Assembly (NCBI RefSeq): GCF_016616235.1 | Contig: NZ_CP067100.1 | Location: 558,001 to 622,000 of the forward strand | DNA: 64,000 nucleotides | Direction: 5' to 3' | Origin: Bradyrhizobium diazoefficiens | GTDB taxonomy: Bacteria; Pseudomonadota; Alphaproteobacteria; Rhizobiales; Xanthobacteraceae | In this document: piece after piece, positions 42,434 through 49,964 of the stretch | How the letters are laid out: the number at the start of each line of letters is the position of its first letter | Numbering within the stretch: position 1 is the stretch's first letter | Notes under the pieces: generated by a model | What the model saw: the letters and a program-made list of their open reading frames with translations, nothing else | Databases searched by the model: none | Told to the model about the DNA's origin: nothing | Position numbers and translations under genes: made by a program

Positions 42434-43549
42434 TCACGGCAGGGTCAAAAACTCCACCCAGTTCGGCTTCTTGCCGGTCGGATAGGACTTCAGCTTCCCC
42501 AGCGCGCCGCTGCTCTGGTCGATGGCATAGACCGTCCTGCTGTCCGAGAGCTCGCCGACCGCGGCGAGATAGCGCCCGGAGGGATCGATGTGGAAGCCGC
42601 GCGGCTGCTTCTCGGTCGGCACGCTGCCGATCGTGGTCAGCTTGCCGCTTGATGCATCGACCTTGTAGGCGGTGAGCGTATTGGTGGTGCGCTCGGAGGC
42701 GTAGAGGAAGCGGCCGTCGGGCGTGATGTGCATGTCGGCCGCCCAGGGCTTTCCGTTAAAACCCTCGGGCAGCGCGGTGGTGCGCTGGATCTCATTCCAG
42801 GCGCCGCTCTTGGCCTCGTAGGCGAACGCGGCGACGTCGCCGTTCAGCTCGTGGACGAGGTAGACGAACTTTCCATTGGGGTGGAATACGAAGTGCCGCG
42901 GCCCCGATTTCTCCGGCACCTTGATAACAGGCGGATCGCTCGGCGTCAGCGTGCCCGCCGCGGCGTCGAAGGCAAAGGCCAGCACCTGGTCGGAGCCGAG
43001 ATTGGTTGCGAACACAAAACGGTTGTCGGGCGAAGGCAGGAAGGCGTGTGCATTCAGCCCGGTCGGGATCACCTGCTTCGGCTCGCCGACAACGCCGTTT
43101 GGCTGGAGCGGATTGAGCGCAACCTTGTTGCCGCCATAGGAGGCGCTGAACAGGAATTTGCCGCTGCGGTCGACGGCGATGTTCGCCATGCTGTCGGCGA
43201 GCGGCCCGTTGCCGATGGGGCTGAGCTTGCCCGTCTTGGGATCGATCGCAAAGCTCACCGCCTGGAACGGCTGCGAGCGCACGCCGGCGATCAGTACGCG
43301 GTGGTCGGGCGTGATCGCGAGCGGCGTCGAGGAGCCGGGCTTCTCCACGCCGGTGAAGGCAGCGGTCTGCAGCAAGGTCATCTCGCCGCTGTCGGCCAGT
43401 TTGAATACGCTGATGTCGTTGCTGTCGGCGTTGCCGATATAGGCGAAGGTCTCGGCCATGCCGGGGCGGGCTCCAGAAACAAGGGCGAACAAGGCAAATG
43501 CGGCGGCGATCGCAGCGCGCGGGGCGCTGCGGCGTGTCGGTCTCAACAT
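42434..43549 (-). CDS. Lactonase-type seven-bladed beta-propeller, exported
   Basis: ATG 43549 with GGAGG just upstream starts a signal peptide (AAIAAAFALFALVSGARPGM, cleavage near AETFA). The 371-residue protein has repeated propeller blades: ETFAYIGNADSNDISVFKLA, GPRHFVFHPNGKFVYLVHEL, ADMHITPDGRFLYASERTTN, QPRGFHIDPSGRYLAAVGEL. This is the 6-phosphogluconolactonase (YbhE/Pgl) family, but export makes hydrolysis of an extracytoplasmic lactone more likely than pentose-phosphate work. The substrate is unknown. Confidence 0.82.
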   Translation of the reverse strand: MLRPTRRSAPRAAIAAAFALFALVSGARPGMAETFAYIGNADSNDISVFKLADSGEMTLLQTAAFTGVEKPGSSTPLAITPDHRVLIAGVRSQPFQAVSFAIDPKTGKLSPIGNGPLADSMANIAVDRSGKFLFSASYGGNKVALNPLQPNGVVGEPKQVIPTGLNAHAFLPSPDNRFVFATNLGSDQVLAFAFDAAAGTLTPSDPPVIKVPEKSGPRHFVFHPNGKFVYLVHELNGDVAAFAYEAKSGAWNEIQRTTALPEGFNGKPWAADMHITPDGRFLYASERTTNTLTAYKVDASSGKLTTIGSVPTEKQPRGFHIDPSGRYLAAVGELSDSRTVYAIDQSSGALGKLKSYPTGKKPNWVEFLTLP

Positions 43550-43686
43550 GGGGCTCCTCCATCCGGCCGGTGCGGCATTGTCGTTTTGACACAGAGGATA
43601 GCGGGAACCGTGCCGCCGCACCAAACTCCAGTTGGGATCAATCGATGCAGAAATTGTATCGGTTGCGCCAAAGAGGGTGAGCAGGA

Positions 43687-43845
43687 TTATCGCGCCGCTG
43701 CCGTCTGGCTGCGGGACGGCAGGTGCGGACCGGCCGCATGGTCGGGTGCTCCGAGCAGGCTCCAGACGGCGACCGCCACCAGCGCGCAGGTCAAAATCGT
43801 CCAGACGACTAACCGCTTCCGCATCAGGCCAAATCCATCCGTCAT
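43687..43845 (-). CDS. Possible small membrane protein, 52 aa
   Basis: ATG 43845 opens MTDGFGLMRKRLVVWTILTC followed by ALVAVAVWSLLG, one TM helix after a basic patch. The tail is Pro/Ser/Arg-rich. The ribosome site is weak. The single-span topology and divergent position relative to the next small ORF make it plausible, but it could be chance. Confidence 0.4.
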   Translation of the reverse strand: MTDGFGLMRKRLVVWTILTCALVAVAVWSLLGAPDHAAGPHLPSRSQTAAAR

Positions 43846-43966
43846 CGATGCCCCGGGGCCGCTTCCAATCGTGCACTGCAAACCGCGACGATCCTATGAA
43901 CTCATTCACAAGGACAAACTGTGGCGCCATTGCGAACCAAATGCCGTGCCCGCGCATTGATCCGGC

Positions 43967-44143
43967 ATGCCCCGTGAAAACGATCTTGAAGGCAAGCCCG
44001 ACATGGGCGGCAAGCATGGCGGTCAGGCCGGCCAACCCGAGCCGCCGCCGCGCCCGCGCCAAGGCGCGCACGACGAGGATGTCGTGGCAAAGCGCCACAC
44101 CGGTCAAACCGATCGCAGCGCCCCGCCGACCAAACGAAAATAG
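43967..44143 (+). CDS. Small hydrophilic protein, 58 aa, predicted disordered
   Basis: ATG 43967 opens a frame with strong GC third-position bias encoding MPRENDLEGKPDMGGKHGGQ, then a Pro-rich segment and a Lys/Arg tail. It has no hydrophobic core, so it is probably intrinsically disordered, as in small stress-type proteins. The Shine-Dalgarno sequence is weak. The antisense ORF lacks such coherent composition. Confidence 0.45.
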   Translation: MPRENDLEGKPDMGGKHGGQAGQPEPPPRPRQGAHDEDVVAKRHTGQTDRSAPPTKRK

Positions 44144-44244
44144 CGCTTAGAAAATGAGCGTCTTGCCCGCGCTGCGCTTCAAAGGAACGGCAGCCTCGCC
44201 TTGCCGTTAGGTTCCCGCGGGCGCAAGGAAGCGGAGGCCGGCAC

Positions 44245-44367
44245 GTGTTTTGGATTTATTGGGACACCGCATGGTCACTGATCATCAGCGGCATCATGTT
44301 CGCCACCATCGTCAGCCATCCCGACGCCGAGTTCGCCGAGATCCGGGCAGCGACGCAAGTGAAGTGA
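44245..44367 (+). CDS. Possible 40-aa membrane peptide
   Basis: GTG 44245 follows GGAAGCGGAGG and encodes one hydrophobic helix (IYWDTAWSLIISGIMFATIV) and a short acidic tail. Its stop is followed in the same frame by a chemoreceptor C-terminal relic, so it may instead be part of that decayed gene. Confidence 0.3.
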   Translation: MFWIYWDTAWSLIISGIMFATIVSHPDAEFAEIRAATQVK

Positions 44368-44508
44368 GCTCGCTTTGTATCGCAAGCCGCCGGCCAGACC
44401 GGCGCGGCCGCCGGCGAAGTGCTGGATTCGGCCAGGATGCTGGCGCGCCTGTTGGACGATCTCGAGCGCGACGCCGACCGCTTCGTTGGTGATCTCAGGG
44501 CGGCCTGA
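44368..44508 (+). pseudogene. Chemoreceptor (MCP) C-terminal relic 1
   Basis: The frame after the TGA at 44365 reads ARFVSQAAGQTGAAAGEVLD, SARMLARLLDDLERDADRFV and GDLRAA, then stops. Rhizobial methyl-accepting chemotaxis proteins end in this pattern (SQAAxxTGxAAxxVL...VDRFLxxIRAA). The signalling domain, membrane segments and start are absent, so this is a fragment of a lost receptor gene. It lies upstream of the beta-barrel gene. Confidence 0.65.
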
Positions 44509-44814
44509 TCAGGCCGCCAACAATGCCTCTTCTTTGGCTCGCCTTCTATTTCTCGCCCTCGATTTCCTCGACGAGACCTTCGACATCCTGCGATGTCCTT
44601 GCCTCCATTCTACCGCACCAGAGGGCGTCGGCGTCGCACTGACTGCTCCGGCGCACAATCACGACAAGATGCAATTGTGCAACACGATGCGCGAAATCGA
44701 CTGTCGCAAGCGAAGCTCTGTAGCGATCTCAACCTATCGGTTGATGCGTCGAAGTCCCGCGAAGTTACTTTCCGTTCGCGAGCAACGCGTGGAAAGAAGA
44801 TTGGAATTTTGGAA
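44509..44814. other. Upstream region of the outer-membrane protein gene
   Basis: This 306-bp stretch is less GC-rich than its surroundings and has no supported gene. It should carry the promoter of the beta-barrel gene at 44815. Confidence 0.35.
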
Positions 44815-45570
44815 ATGCGGTACACAATTGCGAGCGTGGCGGCCCTCGTGTTCAGCCTTGGCGCTGTATCGAACGCTCCGGCCGCCGACTTGCCGACAAA
44901 AGCGCCGTACGGCGTAGCGGACACCGTGTTTTCCTGGTCGGGTATCTATGTCGGATTGCACGCCGGCTACAGCTGGGGTTCGAACCGCTGGACATCGGGC
45001 GGGGTGCTCGAGGATCCGACGATTGCCGTGAGTCCGATCAGCCCCACCACCAACAGCGCGCTGGGGGGCGTTCAGGCGGGCGCCAACTACCAGGCGGGCA
45101 ACTGGGTTGTCGGCTTCGAGTGGGATTTCGCAGCGCTCGGCCACAAAGGCAGCGCCGCGGGAACGCTGACCACGGTTGGCGTCATTCTCCCGACGACCGC
45201 AACGTCAAAGATTGATTGGCTCACGCAGTTCACCGGCCGGGCTGGCTTCGCTCTCGACCGCACGCTGCTCTATGTCAAGGGAGGTGTTGCTGCCGGTGAG
45301 GCCAAGGACGGCTTCAGTCTTGTATCGCCCATACCGCTCTTCCTCGACTTTGGAACGAAAAGCAACCTTCTGACCGGCTGGATCGGCGGCGCTGGCGTTG
45401 AGCATTTCTTTGGACCGAACTGGTCCGGCAAGATCGAATACGACTATGTCGATCTTGGAAACACGACGGAGACTTTCAGCAGCGCGATCGCTGGCGGCAC
45501 CATCACGGTTCGGCAAACCATCGAGCACAAGCTTCAAATCGTGAAGGTCGGAGCAAACTACAAGTTCTAG
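44815..45570 (+). CDS. Outer-membrane beta-barrel protein (Omp25/RopB-like)
   Basis: ATG 44815 follows TTGGAA and gives 251 residues with a signal peptide (YTIASVAALVFSLGAVSNAP, cleavage near AADLP). Alternating amphipathic strands follow (FSWSGIYVGLHAGYSWGSNR, NWVVGFEWDFAALGHKG, NLLTGWIGGAGVEHFFGPNW, SGKIEYDYVDLG) and the C-terminal Phe (VGANYKF) suits BAM assembly. It is an eight-stranded porin-like surface protein. Its codons are less GC-biased, and it is flanked on both sides by chemoreceptor relics, so it may have been inserted. Confidence 0.85.
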   Translation: MRYTIASVAALVFSLGAVSNAPAADLPTKAPYGVADTVFSWSGIYVGLHAGYSWGSNRWTSGGVLEDPTIAVSPISPTTNSALGGVQAGANYQAGNWVVGFEWDFAALGHKGSAAGTLTTVGVILPTTATSKIDWLTQFTGRAGFALDRTLLYVKGGVAAGEAKDGFSLVSPIPLFLDFGTKSNLLTGWIGGAGVEHFFGPNWSGKIEYDYVDLGNTTETFSSAIAGGTITVRQTIEHKLQIVKVGANYKF

Positions 45571-45670
45571 CTGGCGCACGGGATCTTTGAAGAGATGGGT
45601 GACCTGCAAAACAGCAAGGTGACATGGAAGCGGGCCGCACCTCGCTTCCGCCAAGAGGCCGACTCATCGC

Positions 45671-45727
45671 TCCGACGATCTGAAGTGCGACGTCGACCGC
45701 TTCGTCGGCAATCTCCGCGCAGCGTGA
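45671..45727 (+). pseudogene. Chemoreceptor (MCP) C-terminal relic 2
   Basis: The frame ending at TGA 45725-45727 reads SDDLKCDVDRFVGNLRAA, nearly the same as the LDDLERDADRFVGDLRAA end of the relic at 44368-44508. The rest of a receptor is absent. The two tails flank the outer-membrane protein gene. Confidence 0.55.
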
Positions 45728-45774
45728 TCTCCGATGTGTAGCGTAGCTGACCCAACTGCGACAATTCGCGATCC

Positions 45775-46134
45775 TCAGGTCATGCTGCCAGGCATGAAGC
45801 AGCGGATCATGGGCCGGCCGTTGACGTAATAGGGCCAGACGATGGTGCGGCCGGCGCGGTTCGGCTCGGTGATCACGGTGTCGTCGGGCACCTCGATCCA
45901 GGCGCCCTGGAGTCTGACCCGGTAATGCCCGTCGCGCGTGTCCCAATCGACATCGTCGAGGGCGGTGCCGTCGGCATCGGCGCAGCAGGGGCCGCCGGCC
46001 TTGCTGTGCAGGCTCTCGAACCAGCCCTTGAGCGGAGAATTGGCGTAGCGACCATCGTCGCGCGCCTGCGCGGGCAGGCCAGTCATGGCGATCGCCACCA
46101 GAACGGGGATCATCCTGAAAGTCACGTTCGCCAT
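45775..46134 (-). CDS. Exported conserved hypothetical protein, 119 aa
   Basis: ATG 46134 after GAGCGAGG starts a signal peptide (VTFRMIPVLVAIAMTGLPAQ). The mature part contains PLKGWFESLHSKAGGPCCAD, a Cys-Cys-Ala-Asp motif, and WDTRDGHYRVRLQGAWIEVP. It ends in YVNGRPMIRCFMPGSMT. The pattern suggests a small periplasmic domain whose Cys residues may form disulfides. The function is unknown, and the gene stands alone. Confidence 0.72.
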   Translation of the reverse strand: MANVTFRMIPVLVAIAMTGLPAQARDDGRYANSPLKGWFESLHSKAGGPCCADADGTALDDVDWDTRDGHYRVRLQGAWIEVPDDTVITEPNRAGRTIVWPYYVNGRPMIRCFMPGSMT

Positions 46135-46488
46135 GTCGCCTCGCTCGATCCGCACACGCGCGCCCGCGCAGACCCAAATCGCCTGCGACGCGCGTGATGC
46201 ATGTTGACTGACGCCGCCGGCCGGAGTTCCAGCCGTTCCCGCAGGGCGATAACCCCAAAGGGCAAGGTTTGATCCAACTCTTGCGGCGGCCGGAGGTCTC
46301 CATCGTCTGGCCAAGGCGCCCGGACGGCCGGGAGAACGAGTCCTTAACCCATCGCACGGTAAGCGTGGCCTCGACTGGCTGCAGTCGCCGGCGTTCGGCG
46401 CTCGTCACTGCCCCGCAGGCGCTGTTCTTTCCGCGGTCCCGCGCCTCGTCCGTAGAACCCATTCCGTCATTTCGGGCCGATCGCCGCC
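46135..46488. other. Divergent intergenic region, 354 bp
   Basis: The gap lies between the exported hypothetical gene and the PAP2 gene. It is GC-rich with scattered short inverted repeats, and no gene or clear operator can be supported. Confidence 0.3.
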
Positions 46489-47487
46489 ATGACCCAACGT
46501 CTCCACCTTGACCGCTTGAAGCAGGCCGATCGTATCCTCTGGTCCGTGATTGCGGCCATGGCCGGTTCGGTGTTGCTCGCCGCGATGCTCGGGCCGTTCC
46601 AGATCGAATGGATGACATTCTCGAAGCCGGCGCTCGTTGCTTCGCTGCTGGTGCTGGGAAGCTGGTTCTACGCCACCGTCAGAAAAGACGCGGCTCTTGC
46701 CGACGCGCTGACCAGTGCCGCGCAGATCATCGCTTTTGCGGCGGTGGCAGCGCCCGTCTCCTACATCTCGGCGAGCGCGGCGTTCCCGCTATGGGATAGC
46801 GAGCTCATGGCGCTGGACCGGCGCATGGGGTTCGACTGGATATCGTGGCTCGATGCCATGAATGCCGCACCCTTGCTGCACCGGCTCCTGGCGCTTGCCT
46901 ATGCGAGCTTCGCCGTGCAGGCGACGGCCATCGTCGTCGTCCTGGCTGCGGCAGGACATGCGCTGCGATTGCGCGTCTTCATGCTGAGCTTCGCGCTGAC
47001 GACGCTTGTGACGATCGGCGTGTCGACCGTGATGCCGGCGCAAGGCGTCTGGGGTCATCTGCATCTGTCCGCGGTCAATTCTCCCGCCATCGTGCCGGTG
47101 ACCCGGGATCTGCCGCTTCCGGTGTTCTTTGGATTGCGCGATGGAACGTTCATGCATCTGGTCGCCGAGGGCGCCGAGGGCATCATCAGCTTCCCGAGCC
47201 TGCATGCCGCGCTCGGGCTGCTCTTCCTGCTGGCGCTGTGGCGGGTCAAATATGTCGGCTGGATCGCGACCTTGCTCAACGTCGCGATGATCGCGGCAAC
47301 GCCGGTGGACGGAAGTCATTACTTTTCCGACGTGGCCGCGGGTCTCGCCATCGCGCTTGTGAGCTGGATCGCGGTCCGGCACGCGCTCACCCGCATGACG
47401 GGTGAACGGATTGAAGCCGGCGGCGAAGTATGTCTGCCCCCGGTCGGTGCGTACGAAAAAGCCGACGCGCTCCGTCAGGCTTCATAG
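46489..47487 (+). CDS. PAP2-superfamily membrane phosphatase
   Basis: The 332-residue polytopic protein has about six TM helices. PAP2 catalytic motifs are PSLHAALGL (motif 2, the His) and DGSHYFSDVAAGLAIAL (motif 3, His and Asp). A basic motif-1 region is less clear. Members remove phosphate from lipid phosphates or act as inositol-phosphoceramide-like transferases. Substrates here may be undecaprenyl or phosphatidic-acid phosphates. The C-terminal 40 residues are hydrophilic and variable. Confidence 0.8.
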   Translation: MTQRLHLDRLKQADRILWSVIAAMAGSVLLAAMLGPFQIEWMTFSKPALVASLLVLGSWFYATVRKDAALADALTSAAQIIAFAAVAAPVSYISASAAFPLWDSELMALDRRMGFDWISWLDAMNAAPLLHRLLALAYASFAVQATAIVVVLAAAGHALRLRVFMLSFALTTLVTIGVSTVMPAQGVWGHLHLSAVNSPAIVPVTRDLPLPVFFGLRDGTFMHLVAEGAEGIISFPSLHAALGLLFLLALWRVKYVGWIATLLNVAMIAATPVDGSHYFSDVAAGLAIALVSWIAVRHALTRMTGERIEAGGEVCLPPVGAYEKADALRQAS

Positions 47488-47521
47488 AACGGCCGTCAAG
47501 GCGCGAAGCTGGCTGGAGCCG

Positions 47522-49465
47522 CTACCGGTCCAGGATCTCGCGGATCCGCAATGCCAGCTTGGCCTGAGTGATCGGCTTTTCGAGGAGATCGACGCCTTCG
47601 TCTAGCCGTCCTTGATGAACCACCGCATTTCGAGAATATCCGGTCATGTAGAGAATCTTGAGATGCGGCCGGATTTGCTGCGCGCGCCGGCCCAATTCCC
47701 GGCCATTGAGGCCGGGCATCACCACATCGGTCAGTAGCAGATCGACCTGCTGATCCTGGAGCAGGATGGTCAGCGCAGCCTGAGCGCTGCCGGCGGAGAC
47801 CACCCAGTAGTTGAGGTCGCGCAGGACATCGGAAATATAGGCCCGGAGGTCGGCATCGTCCTCGACGACGAGAATGGCTTCTACGGCCTCGCCTTCGGCG
47901 ATGAACTCTTCCTCGCTGTCGGGGGCCGGCCGCTCGTGGCCGTGGTAGCGGGGAAAATACATCCTGATGCTCGTTCCTTCGCCGAGCTCGCTATAGATTT
48001 TTACATGTCCTCCCGACTGCTTGACGAAACCGTAGACCTGACTGAGACCAAGGCCGGTGCCTTGTCCGGGCTCCTTCGTGGTGAAGAAGGGTTCGAAGGC
48101 GTGATTGAGGACTTCAGGGCTCATGCCGGTGCCCGTGTCGCTCACGCAAATGACGACATATTGTCCGGGCAGAACTTCCGGGTTGACGCGGGAATAGTCC
48201 TCATCGGCCGCGACGTTCGCCGCCTCGACGGTGAGCTTGCCTCCATCCGGCATCGCATCGCGCGCGTTGATGGCGAGATTGACGATCGCCGATTCAAGGT
48301 GATTGACGTCCGCTTCGATCTGCCAGAGGCCGGCGCCGCCGACGGCCTGGACCTCGATGCGTTCGCCCAGCGTGCGCTGAAGAAATTCCTGCAGGCCGCC
48401 AAGAAAGCTGTTCAGGTTGATCGGCTTGGGATCGAGTGCCTGGCGTCGCGAGAAGGCGAGCAGGCGGCTGGTCAACGCCGCAGCGCGTTGCGCGCCGCGC
48501 TTCGCGTTGGCCAATGCGCGGTGAAGATTTGGTCCAGCGAGGTGGCGGCTGCTGCGCTCGGCGTTCTCCAGGTTGCCAAGGACGATCATCAGGAGGTTGT
48601 TGAAATCGTGCGCGATGCCGCCGCTGAGCTGTCCGACTGCCTCCAGCTTTTGCGACGCAACGAGCTGTTCCTGGACCCGCTTCAGTTCGTCCTGCGCCAG
48701 CTTGCGCTCGGTGAGATCCCGCGTGACCTTGGCGAATCCGATGATTGCCCCGCTCTCGTCCGTGATGCGGTCGATGACGACGGAGGCCCAGAAGCGCGTT
48801 CCATCCTTGCGCATGCGCCACGCTTCGGCTTCGAATCGCCCCTGCTCGGCAGCCTGCTTCAGCGCCATCTGGGGCACGCCCCTCTCGAGATCCTCGGGCG
48901 TGTAGAATGCGCTGAAGTTCCGGCCGATGATCTCCTCGGGAGCATAGCCCTTGATGCGCTGGGCGCCCGCATTCCAGGTTGCCACGTGGCCGGACGCGTC
49001 GAGCTGGAAAATCGCGTAGTCGACCACGGCTTCGACGAGCCGCCGGTACCGTCGCTCGCTTTCCAGCAGCTCATTATGCGCCTGTTGGCGTTCCGTGATA
49101 TCGCGGGTCACCTTGGCGAAGCCGACGAGCCGGCCTTCCTCGTCGCGGATCGCATCGAGAACGACGAGCGCCCAGAAACGGCTGCCGTCCTTGCGTACCC
49201 GCCACCCTTCGGAAGCGAAGCGGCCGGCTTCGCCGGCTGTCGCGATGGCCTTTTGCGGCAGACCCTTCTCGCGGTCCTCGGGCGTATAGAAGATCTCAAA
49301 CGACTTCCCGATGATCTCGTCCGCGGCGTAGCCCTTGAGGCGTTCGGCACCCTTGTTCCAGGTCCTGATCACGCCATCCGTGTCGAGCATGAAAATCGCG
49401 TAATCGACAATGGCATTGATCAGCAATTCAAGGCTGGGGGCGTCACCGACGGTTGTTTTTGTCAT
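47522..49465 (-). CDS. Hybrid histidine kinase (PAS-PAS-HisKA-HATPase-REC)
   Basis: The 647-residue cytoplasmic kinase has two closely similar PAS domains (residues 10-125 and 140-255; both contain the pattern FYTPEDxExG and RKDGxRFWAxVV). The H-box holds His286 (GGIAHDFNNLL), the HATPase G-boxes are DTGTGM and GTGLGLS, and the receiver has phospho-Asp580 (LLLTDVVMPG). There is no membrane segment, so it senses a soluble or redox cue. No response-regulator gene is next to it, so phosphate may go through the HPt protein at 10064 (inference). Confidence 0.9.
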   Translation of the reverse strand: MTKTTVGDAPSLELLINAIVDYAIFMLDTDGVIRTWNKGAERLKGYAADEIIGKSFEIFYTPEDREKGLPQKAIATAGEAGRFASEGWRVRKDGSRFWALVVLDAIRDEEGRLVGFAKVTRDITERQQAHNELLESERRYRRLVEAVVDYAIFQLDASGHVATWNAGAQRIKGYAPEEIIGRNFSAFYTPEDLERGVPQMALKQAAEQGRFEAEAWRMRKDGTRFWASVVIDRITDESGAIIGFAKVTRDLTERKLAQDELKRVQEQLVASQKLEAVGQLSGGIAHDFNNLLMIVLGNLENAERSSRHLAGPNLHRALANAKRGAQRAAALTSRLLAFSRRQALDPKPINLNSFLGGLQEFLQRTLGERIEVQAVGGAGLWQIEADVNHLESAIVNLAINARDAMPDGGKLTVEAANVAADEDYSRVNPEVLPGQYVVICVSDTGTGMSPEVLNHAFEPFFTTKEPGQGTGLGLSQVYGFVKQSGGHVKIYSELGEGTSIRMYFPRYHGHERPAPDSEEEFIAEGEAVEAILVVEDDADLRAYISDVLRDLNYWVVSAGSAQAALTILLQDQQVDLLLTDVVMPGLNGRELGRRAQQIRPHLKILYMTGYSRNAVVHQGRLDEGVDLLEKPITQAKLALRIREILDR

Positions 49466-49583
49466 CGGTCTGTTTTGCCATGGGCGAAAGCGCGTTGAGA
49501 GACGTGCAAGTGCAACCTGCCTGAGCGCGGCTGGTTCCTTGCCGGCCTATGATACGACCATCGTCATGCGGCTGAGAGTATCG

Positions 49584-49823
49584 TCACGCGGCGCGGGCGA
49601 TGAAGCGGGGCGCTGAAAGCTTGTCCGGGGGCGTGCGAGCCGGCTGCAATTTCGTCTCTGTCCGGTCGGCCCGTTTGCAATTCGGGCAGACGAACAGATG
49701 AGCGATCAGCACCTCCGGCTCGTCCCGGACGAGCTCGGAGCGAAACCATTTCATCTCGATGTGGCAGGTCGGACAGATCGGCGCTTCGAGATGCTCAGTT
49801 GCGCTCTTGAGACGGTCGACCAT
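49584..49823 (-). CDS. Small zinc-ribbon-like protein, 79 aa
   Basis: ATG 49823 follows GAGGG. Two Cys pairs, CPTCH and CPNCK, spaced 28 residues apart, suggest a zinc ribbon (IEMKWFRSELVRDEPEVLIA between them). It has no signal peptide. Such ribbons occur in small nucleic-acid or protein-binding factors. No function is assigned. Confidence 0.68.
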   Translation of the reverse strand: MVDRLKSATEHLEAPICPTCHIEMKWFRSELVRDEPEVLIAHLFVCPNCKRADRTETKLQPARTPPDKLSAPRFIARAA

Positions 49824-49964
49824 AGGTAACGCCCTCATTTTGCAGCATCATAGTGGAATACCGTCCAGGGCGCCGCATCAAAAATTAGCGGTCGGGGCGA
49901 GAACACCCCAATGCCCCCTTCCTGAAAACGGGCGGGCACCGGTGTGGGCAGGCGCGGGACGGTG

